Shown: positions 40,487 to 49,141 of the stretch, piece by piece
Position numbering within the stretch: position 1 is the first letter of the stretch
How the letters are laid out: every line of letters starts with the position of its first letter
Assembly: GCA_017513445.1 (NCBI GenBank)
Contig: JAFXFS010000018.1
Location: forward strand, 1 to 64,000
Length of the DNA stretch: 64,000 nucleotides
Reading direction: 5' to 3'
From: Bacteroidales bacterium
GTDB lineage: Bacteria; Bacteroidota; Bacteroidia; Bacteroidales; UBA932
Made by a program: the position numbers and the translations under genes
The notes under the pieces: model-generated
The model's database searches: none
What the model was told of the DNA's origin: nothing
What the model saw: only the letters and a program-made list of their open reading frames with translations

Positions 40487-42292
40487 CTATTGCACCTTAT
40501 CTCTACTTCTCTTTCTTGCAATTTCGTCAAGAATTATCTTGCGAAGCCTCATAGACTTAGGTGTAACTTCCACCAATTCATCCTCCTGAATGTACTCTAG
40601 GGCCTCTTCTAGGCTAAATTGGATAGGTGGAGGAAGCATAACTTTCTCATCTGTTCCACTTGCACGAACATTAGTAAGTTTTTTTGTTTTACAAATATTT
40701 ATATTCAAATCACTTTCGCGAGTGTGCTCTCCAACAACTTGACCGGCATAGATATCCTCACCTGGGAAGATAAAGAATCTACCTCTATCCTGCAATTTAT
40801 CCATTGCATAAGGAACAGAAACACCTGTCTCAATAGCTACAAGAGAACCATTGCTTCTTCTCTCAATATCTCCCTTAAATGGTTGATAATCTTTAAATCT
40901 ATGAGCAACGACCGCTTCACCTTGAGTGGCAGTCATTAGATTACTACGTAGTCCCATAAGACCCCTTGATGGAATTTCAAAATCAAGGTGAGTTCTATCT
41001 CCACGTGGATCCATATGAATCAATGCACCTTTTCGGCGTGTAACCATCTCAATTGCTCTTCCCACAAATTCATCAGGAAGGTCGATTGTCAGTGTCTCAA
41101 TTGGTTCACATCTTTGGCCATTGATTGTTTTATCCAACACTCTTGGTTGACCAACCTGCAGCTCAAATCCCTCACGTCTCATTGTCTCAATCAGAATCGA
41201 TAAGTGAAGCACACCGCGACCATAAACAACGAAACTATCTGCACTCGGACCTGGTTTCACTCTAAGAGCAAGATTCTTCTCCAACTCCTTATCTAAACGC
41301 TCCTTAATGTGACGAGATGTTACAAATTTACCTTCACGTCCAAAGAATGGTGAGTTGTTGATTGTGAATAACATACTCATAGTTGGCTCATCAATGGAGA
41401 TTGGAGGGAGTGGTTCAGGATTCTCAAAATCTGCAATTGTATCTCCGATTTCAAAACCCTCGATTCCAACAACTGCACAGATATCACCACACTCTACACT
41501 TTCAACTCTCTTTTTATCAAGAGCCTCATATACCATTAACTCTTTTACTTTCTGTTTCTCAATAACATCGTATCTTTTGCACAATGAAACTTGCATACCA
41601 GCTTTAAGAACACCGCGAGTAACCTTACCAATGGCAATACGTCCTACGTAAGGAGAATACTCCAATGATGAGATAAGCATTTGAGGTGTACCCTCTTGAT
41701 ATTGTGGAGCAGGAATCTCCTCAATAATTGTATCAAGAAGAGGAATAATATCTGTAGTAGGATTTCTCCAGTCCAAAGACATCCAACCTTGTTTAGCACT
41801 ACCATAAATTGTTTTGAAGTCTAATTGGTCTTCAGTCGCATTTAACGAGAACATCAAATCAAAAACCTCATCATTAACCTCATCAGGACGACAATTTTGT
41901 TTATCAACCTTATTGATTACTACGATTGGTTTCTTGCCCATTTCAATCGCCTTTTGCAACACGAAACGTGTTTGTGGCATTGTCCCCTCAAAAGCATCTA
42001 CCAAGAGCAAAACTCCATCAGCCATATTCAGCACACGCTCTACCTCACCACCAAAATCGGCGTGGCCCGGAGTATCTATTATATTGATTTTATAATCTTT
42101 ATATGGTACAGATACATTCTTAGCAAGAATTGTAATTCCTCTTTCTCTCTCCAAATCATTGTTATCCAGAACGAGATCACCCAATTTGTCGGAATTTCTT
42201 GAGATAATTGCCTGTGCAATCATCCTGTCAACCAAGGTTGTCTTACCGTGGTCAACGTGGGCTATTATGGCTATATTTCTGATATTTTGCAT
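40487..42292 (-). CDS. typA: Translational GTPase TypA/BipA
   Basis: A 601-aa ribosome-associated GTPase of the EF-G class. G1 is AHVDHGKTTLVDRM, G2 lies in RERGITILAKN, G3 is DTPGHADFGGEV and G4 is VVINKVDK; the C-terminal BipA-specific domain follows. It assists 50S subunit assembly and stress adaptation. The length is normal. Its promoter sits back to back with that of the ygiQ gene. Confidence 0.96.
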   Translation of the reverse strand: MQNIRNIAIIAHVDHGKTTLVDRMIAQAIISRNSDKLGDLVLDNNDLERERGITILAKNVSVPYKDYKINIIDTPGHADFGGEVERVLNMADGVLLLVDAFEGTMPQTRFVLQKAIEMGKKPIVVINKVDKQNCRPDEVNDEVFDLMFSLNATEDQLDFKTIYGSAKQGWMSLDWRNPTTDIIPLLDTIIEEIPAPQYQEGTPQMLISSLEYSPYVGRIAIGKVTRGVLKAGMQVSLCKRYDVIEKQKVKELMVYEALDKKRVESVECGDICAVVGIEGFEIGDTIADFENPEPLPPISIDEPTMSMLFTINNSPFFGREGKFVTSRHIKERLDKELEKNLALRVKPGPSADSFVVYGRGVLHLSILIETMRREGFELQVGQPRVLDKTINGQRCEPIETLTIDLPDEFVGRAIEMVTRRKGALIHMDPRGDRTHLDFEIPSRGLMGLRSNLMTATQGEAVVAHRFKDYQPFKGDIERRSNGSLVAIETGVSVPYAMDKLQDRGRFFIFPGEDIYAGQVVGEHTRESDLNINICKTKKLTNVRASGTDEKVMLPPPIQFSLEEALEYIQEDELVEVTPKSMRLRKIILDEIARKRSRDKVQ

Positions 42293-42300
42293 AAGGAGCG

Positions 42301-42349
42301 CAAAAGTAGAAATAATAATCCAAAAATCTCTTTTTTTTCTCTACTTTTG
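42301..42349. promoter_or_regulatory. Divergent -7 elements for typA and the YgiQ gene
   Basis: TACTTTTG appears twice: on the minus strand at 42308-42301 toward typA (leader near zero to 10 nt) and on the plus strand at 42342-42349 toward the radical SAM gene. No consensus TTTG lies at 19-21 nt on either side. Confidence 0.55.
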
Positions 42350-42369
42350 TGGTCTAAGAGGTTAAAAAA

Positions 42370-44088
42370 GTGACAAAATTTTCAACTAAAGATTTTTTAC
42401 CTACTTCTGCAAAAGAGGTTAAGGCATTAGGTTGGGATTATATTGATGTAATTCTCTTTAGTGGAGATGCTTACATTGATCATCCTGCATTTGGTGCATC
42501 AGTTATAGGACGTATTTTAGAGGCAAATGGGTATCGCGTTGCTATCGTTCCTCAGCCCAATTGGAGAGATGACTTAAGAGACTTCAAAAAGTTGGGAACC
42601 CCTCGATTATTCTTTGGAATTACATCCGGAAGTATGGACTCAATGGTAAATCACTACACTGCAAACCTCCGACTAAGAAGTGATGATGCATACTCGCCAG
42701 AGGGGAAAGTTGGGTTCAGACCAGATTATGCAGTTGTCACATACTCAAAAATATTAAAAGAACTCTACCCACACACTCCAATTGTAATAGGTGGCATCGA
42801 ATCATCCTTAAGGAGATTCACACATTATGACTACTGGAGCAACACTCTAAAACCCTCAATTCTGATTGAGAGCGGTGCAGATTTGCTTATATACGGAATG
42901 GGAGACAAAGTAATCTGTGAGGTCGCGAAAGCACTAAAGAATGGATTTAATGCCAAAAAACTTAGGAAATTGAGGCAAGTAGGTTTTGTTGCTGACGAGA
43001 GTTATGTAAGTAGAATTTCAGAGAACGAAGAGGTTACCAATCTACACTCATTTGAAGAGTGCGCCAAGAGTAAAGATGCCTTTTGTGATAATTTTGTAAA
43101 AATAGAGGTTGAAAGTAATAGGTATGAGCAGAACAAAACCTTTGTTGAAAGAGTTGGAGAGAGATGTGTTGTAATAAATCCACCTCATACACAATTTACT
43201 CAGGAAGAAATAGATATGAGTTTTGACCTCCCATACACAAGAGTACCACATCCACGCTATAATGGTAAGAGTATTCCTGCGTACGAAATGATTAAACACT
43301 CTGTAAATATTCATAGAGGTTGTTTTGGAGGATGTAGTTTCTGTACCATATCTGCACATCAGGGAAAGTTTATCCGTTCAAGAAGCGAGAAATCGATACT
43401 TGCTGAGATTGAACAAGTTACCAAGATGGAGGATTTTAAGGGTTATCTCTCCGATATTGGAGGTCCATCTGCCAATATGTACTCAATGAGTGGAAAAAAT
43501 CTTGATCTCTGCGCTAAATGTGTCAAACCATCCTGCCTATTCCCTCACCCTTGCAAGAATCTTGACAACAGTCACGCAAAGCTTCTCGATTTATACAATA
43601 AAATTGGCAAAGTTAAGGGTATAAAAAAGGCATTTATAGGTAGCGGTATTAGATACGACCTTTTTGAAAATAATGACAAATATCTTAGAGAAGTCATCAT
43701 AAATCACACTTCCGGTAGATTAAAAGTGGCTCCTGAACATACAGAAGATGGGGTATTGAAACTTATGAGAAAACCATCATTCTCTCTATTTAAAAAACTG
43801 AATAGCGATTTCAATAGAATTTGCAAAGAGAATGGACTAAGGTATCAGTTAATTCCATACTTTATCTCCAGCCATCCCGGATGCAAAAATGAGGATATGA
43901 GAAGATTATCTCAAGAGACTAAATCTTTAAATTTCAAGTTGGAACAGGTACAGGATTTGACTCCTACGCCTATGACTCTTAGTTCTGTAATGTTCTATGC
44001 CGAAAAGAATCCATACACTGGAGAGCAGCTCTACGTTGCTAAAGATCAAAAATCGAAAAGGGCTCAGAAGGAGTGGTTTTTCAAGTAG
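42370..44088 (+). CDS. YgiQ-family radical SAM protein
   Basis: A 572-aa protein (UPF0313). The N-terminal domain contains GWDYIDVILFSGDAYIDHP, the family signature. The radical SAM core carries the cluster motif RGCFGGCSFCTISAHQG (C-x3-C-x2-C) near residue 315 and a late KVAPEHTEDGVLKLMRKP block. Function is unknown despite wide conservation. The start is a GTG at 42370; no ATG gives a full N-terminus. It ends 3 nt before the convergent cls stop. Confidence 0.9.
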   Translation: MTKFSTKDFLPTSAKEVKALGWDYIDVILFSGDAYIDHPAFGASVIGRILEANGYRVAIVPQPNWRDDLRDFKKLGTPRLFFGITSGSMDSMVNHYTANLRLRSDDAYSPEGKVGFRPDYAVVTYSKILKELYPHTPIVIGGIESSLRRFTHYDYWSNTLKPSILIESGADLLIYGMGDKVICEVAKALKNGFNAKKLRKLRQVGFVADESYVSRISENEEVTNLHSFEECAKSKDAFCDNFVKIEVESNRYEQNKTFVERVGERCVVINPPHTQFTQEEIDMSFDLPYTRVPHPRYNGKSIPAYEMIKHSVNIHRGCFGGCSFCTISAHQGKFIRSRSEKSILAEIEQVTKMEDFKGYLSDIGGPSANMYSMSGKNLDLCAKCVKPSCLFPHPCKNLDNSHAKLLDLYNKIGKVKGIKKAFIGSGIRYDLFENNDKYLREVIINHTSGRLKVAPEHTEDGVLKLMRKPSFSLFKKLNSDFNRICKENGLRYQLIPYFISSHPGCKNEDMRRLSQETKSLNFKLEQVQDLTPTPMTLSSVMFYAEKNPYTGEQLYVAKDQKSKRAQKEWFFK

Positions 44089-44091
44089 TGG

Positions 44092-45567
44092 CTACAACAT
44101 CGGACTCACAAGACGGGCAACACCCTCTTTAAATTTTTCCCACTTATTTCGATCCTTTTTCCATTTGAAGGATGTTACTCTTTCGCACCTTGCCTCATCT
44201 ATAACAAATTGTTTTTCAATCAATTCTGCCGTTGGCTTATCATAGATAACATTGATAATTTCAAAGTCGTGAAGCATACTTCTGTTATCCATATTTGCTG
44301 ATCCGACAATACAAATTTTCTTGTCTATACTGATAACTTTGGAGTGGTTGAAACCATCCTTAAATAGATAGACATTAATTCCTGCATCAAGTAACTCCTG
44401 AATATATGAACGCGTACAATAATGAATCCACTTGGAATCCGCCCGTTCCGGAATCATTATCGAAACCTCGATACCACCAAGAGATGCGACTTTGATTGCA
44501 GTAAGAAGAGTCTCACAAGGTGTAAAATATGGAGTAATAATTTTTATACTCTTCTGTGCCAAATTGATCGCAGAGAAGTAACACTGCATAATGCCAGCCC
44601 AGTCACTATCCGGACCTGAACGCAACGTCTGTATATAGTAATATCTCGAATTCAGAATATCCTGAGGAAGTGAAATTTTTGTCTCAGGGTTACCCTTATT
44701 CGCAAGATTCTCCTTTAATACAAAGTATCTATCCATCAGATAGCTAGAACGTAGAGACAAAACTGTCTGACCTCTCACAAGCATTTGTGTATCTCTCCAC
44801 TCCTTATATGGACCTCCATCATAATATCTATCTGCTATATTTACTCCACCAATAAATGCCACCTCATCATCTATCACCAAAACTTTTCTATGGTTTCGAT
44901 AGTTAATTTTAGATGTAGGCATCATTATATTAACCGGAGAGAATTCAAGTACCTCTACCCCACTCTCTTTGAGATCTATATCAAATTGTTTTTTATTGCT
45001 CCAAGATCCGATACTATCATATAAGACACTTACATTAATCCCCTCCTTGGACTTCTGCATCAACAACTCTTTGAATTTTGTACCAATTGTATCATCTAAA
45101 AATATAAATGACTGAAGATAGATGTAATGCTTTGCTTCGGAAATTGCTTTATACATAGCATCAAGTGCCTCTTTGCCTGAAAAGAAGAGTTGAATATCTG
45201 AATTTATACCTACCATACCGTGACAAGAGGTAAGGTTCTGTATCAACATTCGACGATATGGCGTATAGATACCTAAATCATCAATATTCTCAAAGAAGTC
45301 GAGTTGGTTCTCGCAAAGATCTTTTCTCAGAAGATCCTCATCGCAACCTTTTCTGTTAAAAATTTTCTTCTTACGATAGTTTTGTCCCAAAAGAAGATAG
45401 ATGATGACTCCTATATATGGCAATAGATTAACAACCAAAACCCAAGAGAGGGTTTTGATAGGATCTAACTTTCTGTAAACCAAATTGATAGTAATAAATA
45501 CCACCAAAATGATATTCATAAAGTAGAGAAAGGTCGCAACTCCTTGCCAAAAAGCTAACCAAGACAT
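44092..45567 (-). CDS. cls: Cardiolipin synthase (phospholipase D type)
   Basis: A 491-aa membrane enzyme that joins two phosphatidylglycerols. Two N-terminal helices with the PLDc_N block TLSWVLVVNLLPYIGVIIYL are followed by two HKD sites: NHRKVLVIDDEVAFIGG and NHSKVISIDKKICIVGSAN. Spacing and length match ClsA-type enzymes. It stands alone on the minus strand. Confidence 0.94.
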   Translation of the reverse strand: MSWLAFWQGVATFLYFMNIILVVFITINLVYRKLDPIKTLSWVLVVNLLPYIGVIIYLLLGQNYRKKKIFNRKGCDEDLLRKDLCENQLDFFENIDDLGIYTPYRRMLIQNLTSCHGMVGINSDIQLFFSGKEALDAMYKAISEAKHYIYLQSFIFLDDTIGTKFKELLMQKSKEGINVSVLYDSIGSWSNKKQFDIDLKESGVEVLEFSPVNIMMPTSKINYRNHRKVLVIDDEVAFIGGVNIADRYYDGGPYKEWRDTQMLVRGQTVLSLRSSYLMDRYFVLKENLANKGNPETKISLPQDILNSRYYYIQTLRSGPDSDWAGIMQCYFSAINLAQKSIKIITPYFTPCETLLTAIKVASLGGIEVSIMIPERADSKWIHYCTRSYIQELLDAGINVYLFKDGFNHSKVISIDKKICIVGSANMDNRSMLHDFEIINVIYDKPTAELIEKQFVIDEARCERVTSFKWKKDRNKWEKFKEGVARLVSPML

Positions 45568-45638
45568 AAGAGTAAATTTTTAACTCTGCTAATTTATAAA
45601 AAAAATTGCTGATGTTCTACTATTATGATTATTTATTG

Positions 45639-45646
45639 TATATTTG
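45639..45646 (+). promoter_or_regulatory. -7 element of the tRNA-Leu promoter
   Basis: TATATTTG lies 11 nt before the mature tRNA 5' end, so transcription would start at or just before the tRNA. Confidence 0.65.
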
Positions 45647-45657
45647 CAAACCCCAAC

Positions 45658-45741
45658 GCCCAGATGGTGAAATTGGTAGACACGCTACCTTGAGGGGGTA
45701 GTGCCGACTTCGGTGTGCAAGTTCGAGTCTTGTTCTGGGCA
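45658..45741 (+). tRNA. tRNA-Leu (anticodon GAG)
   Basis: An 84-nt class II tRNA starting GCCCAGATGGTGAAATTGG and ending TCTGGGC plus A, with a perfect 7-bp acceptor stem. The anticodon stem CTACC/GGTAG holds loop TTGAGGG, giving GAG for codons CUC and CUU. A long variable arm (TGCCGACTTCGGTGTG) is present. CCA is not encoded. An intrinsic terminator follows within 2 nt. Confidence 0.95.
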
Positions 45742-45742
45742 C

Positions 45743-45778
45743 AAAGAGCCATTCAGAGTTATTCTGGATGGCTCTTTT
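45743..45778 (+). terminator. Terminator of tRNA-Leu
   Basis: AAAGAGCCATTCAGA pairs with TCTGGATGGCTCTTT over 15 bp (one G-U) around loop GTTAT and is followed by a T-rich stretch. Confidence 0.92.
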
Positions 45779-45831
45779 ATTTCTTTCCAATCAAAATATC
45801 AAGTTATTAAACACTCAAATTAGAATCCAAA

Positions 45832-45861
45832 TAGATTGCCGGGCTGCGCCCAGCAATGACG
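45832..45861 (+). repeat. REP-like palindromic element
   Basis: TAGATTGCCGGGCTGCGCCC continues into AGCAATGACG. ATTGCCGGGC pairs with GCCCAGCAAT around TGC with one mismatch. Its ends TAGATT and AATGACG are the same as the reverse complement of the ATTCCCGAG elements, so the two belong to one family with different cores. Confidence 0.75.
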
Positions 45862-45869
45862 TTCTACTC

Positions 45870-45957
45870 TATCATTCCCGAGCTTACCATTCCCAAATTC
45901 GTCATTCCCGAGCTTGCCATTCCCAAATTCGTCATTCCCGAGCTTGCCTCGGGAATC
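45870..45957 (-). repeat. REP-like element with tandem 28-30 bp units
   Basis: Units at 45870, 45898 and 45928 share CATTCCCGAGCTTRCC. The last forms the complete hairpin ATTCCCGAG-CTTGC-CTCGGGAAT and ends in TCTGTA. It is the same family and layout as the locus at 39048-39138. Confidence 0.85.
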
Positions 45958-45989
45958 TGTATATACCCATAGAATAATCTGACAACCTA

Positions 45990-46011
45990 TAGATTGCCGG
46001 CTTCGCCATCA
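45990..46011 (+). repeat. Partial REP-like element
   Basis: TAGATTGCCGGCTTCGCCAT resembles the first half of the element at 45832 with a short GCCGGC-TTC-GCC core, but the AATGACG end is not present. It is probably a decayed copy. Confidence 0.5.
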
Positions 46012-46082
46012 AAGAGGTTATTCTTGTACAATACCCAAAACAACCCACTTTTTCCATTGATTCCAAATTAGAAATTATTTAA

Positions 46083-46090
46083 TAAATTTG
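46083..46090 (+). promoter_or_regulatory. -7 element of the 2-hydroxyacid dehydrogenase gene
   Basis: TAAATTTG is an exact -7 match, 25 nt before the ATG at 46116; the -33 region is not conserved. Confidence 0.5.
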
Positions 46091-46115
46091 TAGAAGAATA
46101 TTTAAACATCAATCT

Positions 46116-47048
46116 ATGAACTCTGATTTGAAAATTGTATTTCTTGACACCAACACACTTGGCAATGACATTTCATTTGAACCTATTACTTCTCTTGGAG
46201 ATTATAAAGGTTATGAAGAGACTCCTGCAGAATTGGTAAAGGAGAGAATTCAAGAGTGTAATGTCCTCATTATCAATAAAATAAAAGTAACAAAAGAGGT
46301 AATCGATGCAGCTCCAAATCTTAAATTGATATGCGAAGCTGCTACCGGCACAGATAATATTGATATCCCATATGCAAAAAGCAAAGGAATTGAGGTAAAA
46401 AATGCAGTAAATTACTCAACTGAGAGTGTTGCTCAAACTACCTTTATGCACATTTTGAATTTGGTTGGCAAAGCAGATTACTTCGACAATCACGTAAAAT
46501 CAGGAGAATATAGCAGAGGCAATTGCTTTACAGATGTTACAAAACCATTTTTTGAATTAAAAGGTAAACATTTAGGAATTATAGGTCTTGGAAATATCGG
46601 TGCGAGAGTAGCTCAAATAGGAGAGGTATTTGGAATGAGAGTATCATACTACCCTACCTCAGGCATTGCACACAGTGATAAATACCCTGCCCTATCATTG
46701 GATGAGCTTCTTGCAAGTTGCGACATTGTTTCAATTCACGCACCTAAAAACGAGAGAACTAACAATCTTATAACCTATGATAAATTATCTCTTATGAAAA
46801 AAGAGGGATATATCATCAATATGGGACGCGGCGGTATTATTAACGAAGAGGATTTAAGCAGAGCATTGAACGAAGATATTATCGCTGGAGCAGCTGTAGA
46901 TGTCTTTGTAAATGAGCCATTTAAACAAGATCACCCATATTTGAGTGTTAAAAAGGATAAACTTAGATTTACTCCTCACATTGGATGGGCTAGCAAAGAG
47001 GCCAGAAAACTTTTGGTAGAGAAAATTGCTCAGAATATCAAAGGATAG
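46116..47048 (+). CDS. D-2-hydroxyacid dehydrogenase, NAD(P)-dependent
   Basis: A 310-aa enzyme of the D-isomer-specific family (glycerate/hydroxypyruvate or phosphoglycerate-like). The Rossmann motif LGIIGLGNIGARVAQIGEVFG (shown in part: GLGNIGARVA) is followed by catalytic Arg in NMGRGGIINEEDL, Glu in VFVNEPF and His in RFTPHIGWAS. There is no ACT domain, so it is not a full SerA. The substrate cannot be told from the sequence. It has its own promoter and terminator. Confidence 0.88.
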   Translation: MNSDLKIVFLDTNTLGNDISFEPITSLGDYKGYEETPAELVKERIQECNVLIINKIKVTKEVIDAAPNLKLICEAATGTDNIDIPYAKSKGIEVKNAVNYSTESVAQTTFMHILNLVGKADYFDNHVKSGEYSRGNCFTDVTKPFFELKGKHLGIIGLGNIGARVAQIGEVFGMRVSYYPTSGIAHSDKYPALSLDELLASCDIVSIHAPKNERTNNLITYDKLSLMKKEGYIINMGRGGIINEEDLSRALNEDIIAGAAVDVFVNEPFKQDHPYLSVKKDKLRFTPHIGWASKEARKLLVEKIAQNIKG

Positions 47049-47069
47049 GTCTCAACTAAATAAAAAGAA

Positions 47070-47109
47070 AAAAGAGTAAAAAGGTGTTACAATCTTTTTA
47101 CTCTTTTTA
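47070..47109 (+). terminator. Terminator after the dehydrogenase gene
   Basis: AAAAAGAGTAAAAAG and CTTTTTACTCTTTTT form a 15-bp stem with loop GTGTTACAAT. T-rich arms on both strands allow use by the convergent PepSY gene as well. Confidence 0.85.
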
Positions 47110-47127
47110 ACTTATGACTTTAATAAT

Positions 47128-47697
47128 CTAAAGTAACAAAAATAGCAGTGGTATCAATATACCAAGCAGCAACTCTATTCCACCTCTTCCCCATACTCCT
47201 TTATTTCCTTTAACCATTATTATCCCGGTTAATGTTATAAATATCAATGCGAAGGCAAAAATATCTGAGAACCAGGTCCACCATTTACCAGGATTATAAT
47301 GCAATTTTGTCAAAGCCCCCAATATCGGACGACGAGTAAGTTTTTCATAAACTACACTATTGTCAGACAAATTCAGCAAAAAGTTGGAACCACCTTTAAG
47401 AAATACTTTCATTGTATTATCTTCAGGGAAGTAGTGTTTTGTATAGTTCTTATCCTCGTCCAATGGTTTTAAAAGAGTAAGAACATAATCTTGCGTGATA
47501 GAATCTTTTGGAGGAACATTATCAAGGACAAACTCTTTGACATCAATTGTATAGTTAGGATTTATAGAGTCTCTGTGATTCATAACAAATCCCGAAATGG
47601 CATATATCAATATCATTCCAGAGAAGAAGTATCCGAAATCTCTATGTAGTATCCTACTCCACTTGCGTATTTGAGGCCCTAATTTATTGAATTTCAT
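47128..47697 (-). CDS. PepSY-associated transmembrane protein
   Basis: A 189-aa membrane protein with the PepSY-TM pattern: RKWSRILHRDFGYFFSGMIL with the first helix, a periplasmic loop (about 45-125), and two C-terminal helices after LTKLHYNPGKWWTWFSD. The family is linked to iron uptake and ferric reductases in other bacteria. It overlaps the upstream lipoprotein gene by 14 nt, so the two are translationally coupled. Confidence 0.78.
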   Translation of the reverse strand: MKFNKLGPQIRKWSRILHRDFGYFFSGMILIYAISGFVMNHRDSINPNYTIDVKEFVLDNVPPKDSITQDYVLTLLKPLDEDKNYTKHYFPEDNTMKVFLKGGSNFLLNLSDNSVVYEKLTRRPILGALTKLHYNPGKWWTWFSDIFAFALIFITLTGIIMVKGNKGVWGRGGIELLLGILIPLLFLLL

Positions 47698-48268
47698 AAG
47701 ATAAGGCCTCTACATAGTAAAATGAAAGGTATGCCTTTCCTGTTGCTTTTTCATTTTCAGCAATTCTGGCACGGAAGTCTGCAACTCTCTCTTGAATAGA
47801 GTTACCTGTCTCACCACGAGCATTCTTCTCGTTATCGCAACCCTCTTCGCCATCACCTTCTCCGTGTTTTTCAGCTTCGCCAGATGCAGCATCGGCCTCC
47901 ATTTTCTGAAGATATGCCTCATCAATACGCTCTTCTCTAACAATACCCTTTACATTTACAATGGCATTTACACACTTTGCGTCAAAAGATCCTAGTTCAG
48001 CAGCTTCAACCCTGATAGTTTTGCTCTTTTCGCTTCCCATTAGGAACATTTTTGTAGCACCGTGAGAACAAGTGTGAGTACAAACGCCCTCAATAGCAAC
48101 CTCTTGGCCAATCAAAGCTTCAGCATTAGCCAAAAGAGAATCAACAGTTATTACAGCAACTGCTTTTGTCTCAACAGATTCAGTTTTTTTAGAATTGTTA
48201 CCGCAAGATGTTCCCAAGAACAAAAATGCAGCCATAACTACGATAATAGCACTTTTTACTCTTTTCAT
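47684..48268 (-). CDS. Lipoprotein with OB-fold-like domain and CTHTCSHG metal-site motif
   Basis: A 194-aa lipoprotein (lipobox LGTSC, about residue 22). Residues about 40-115 look like a small OB-type fold (VAIEGVCTHTCSHGATKMFL) in which CTHTCSHG, two cysteines and two histidines, could bind a metal. Then comes an acidic, His/Cys-containing insert (EKHGEGDGEEGCDNEKN) and an amphipathic helix. I do not recognise a named family beyond general similarity to DUF4920-like proteins. The coupled PepSY membrane protein supports a role in metal or redox handling. Confidence 0.65.
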   Translation of the reverse strand: MKRVKSAIIVVMAAFLFLGTSCGNNSKKTESVETKAVAVITVDSLLANAEALIGQEVAIEGVCTHTCSHGATKMFLMGSEKSKTIRVEAAELGSFDAKCVNAIVNVKGIVREERIDEAYLQKMEADAASGEAEKHGEGDGEEGCDNEKNARGETGNSIQERVADFRARIAENEKATGKAYLSFYYVEALSYEIQ

Positions 48269-48323
48269 AATAAATATTTTTTAGTTAATAACAGACAAAA
48301 TGGAAACTAGTATATCATTCTAG

Positions 48324-48331
48324 CAAATATA
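48324..48331 (-). promoter_or_regulatory. -7 element of the lipoprotein/PepSY operon
   Basis: Minus-strand TATATTTG lies about 55 nt before the ATG at 48268. No full -33 match is seen. Confidence 0.45.
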
Positions 48332-48460
48332 GTATTTTTTTAGATATTAAGCTCTTATCTCGTGGATATATTGCGTTGATTAAAGCACTTTATTGAAAAA
48401 AAACTTCGTGGAATTGTTGATTTTGAATTAAAATACTATTTTCGTGCAAAATTTATAAGT

Positions 48461-49141
48461 ATGTATAAGGTATCGGAAAACCCTTTCAAAAACCGAATAA
48501 GCGAACAGAGCGCTTTTATGGTCGTAACGGCCCTCTTTGTGACACTATATCTGGTGTCTAATATAATGGCTGTCAAGGTAATATCATTATTTGACTTTTT
48601 GTATTTCGATGCAGGAACTATAACATTCCCTTTTGCTTATATGCTGGGTGATGTTTTAACAGAAATTTGGGGATACAAACGCACAAAAAAGGTGATATGG
48701 ATGACATTTTTCTGCAATATACTAATGGTAATATGCACTCAGATAGGTGTCTGGTTACCATCTCCTGAATATCTCTCAGAGACAGAGATGGCCTACAACC
48801 ACATCTTCACTTATGTTCCAAGAATTGTTATAGGATCTTTAGTGGGATTTCTTCTTGGAGAGCTATCCAATGCATATATTATGGATAGAATCAAGAAAAA
48901 AAGAGGAAGTAAAAGTCCGCTATGGATACGCACAATAGGTAGTTCAGCAGTTGCCTATCTATTTGATAGTCTGCCATTTGTGTTGATTGCTTTTGCAGGT
49001 GTAGTAGCTATTAAGGAGCTAATTTATATGATTATATTGCAGTATATCCTCAAACTTGCCATCGAAGCACTCTTCGGAACTCCGTTTGCTTACGCAACAA
49101 TTGGTTGGATTAAGAGGAGGGTTCAGTTGGATAATCATTGA
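48461..49141 (+). CDS. Queuosine precursor transporter (YhhQ/VUT family)
   Basis: A 226-aa membrane protein with about six helices. The family blocks FDAGTITFPFAYMLGDVLTEIWGYKR (in part: FPFAYMLGDVLTEIWGY) and GSLVGFLLGELSNAYIMDRIKK are typical. YhhQ imports preQ0/preQ1 for queuosine-modified tRNA. I see no preQ1 riboswitch upstream. The gene ends overlapping the convergent DUF389 gene by 7 nt. Confidence 0.9.
   Translation: MYKVSENPFKNRISEQSAFMVVTALFVTLYLVSNIMAVKVISLFDFLYFDAGTITFPFAYMLGDVLTEIWGYKRTKKVIWMTFFCNILMVICTQIGVWLPSPEYLSETEMAYNHIFTYVPRIVIGSLVGFLLGELSNAYIMDRIKKKRGSKSPLWIRTIGSSAVAYLFDSLPFVLIAFAGVVAIKELIYMIILQYILKLAIEALFGTPFAYATIGWIKRRVQLDNH

Noticed and set aside
45768..45977. 69-codon open frame after tRNA-Leu
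   Set aside because: It spans the tRNA terminator and REP-like repeats, and its protein is repeats of the same translated palindrome.
48269..48460. preQ1 riboswitch before the queuosine precursor transporter
   Set aside because: No preQ1 hairpin and A-rich tail pattern is visible; the region is AT-rich without strong stems.
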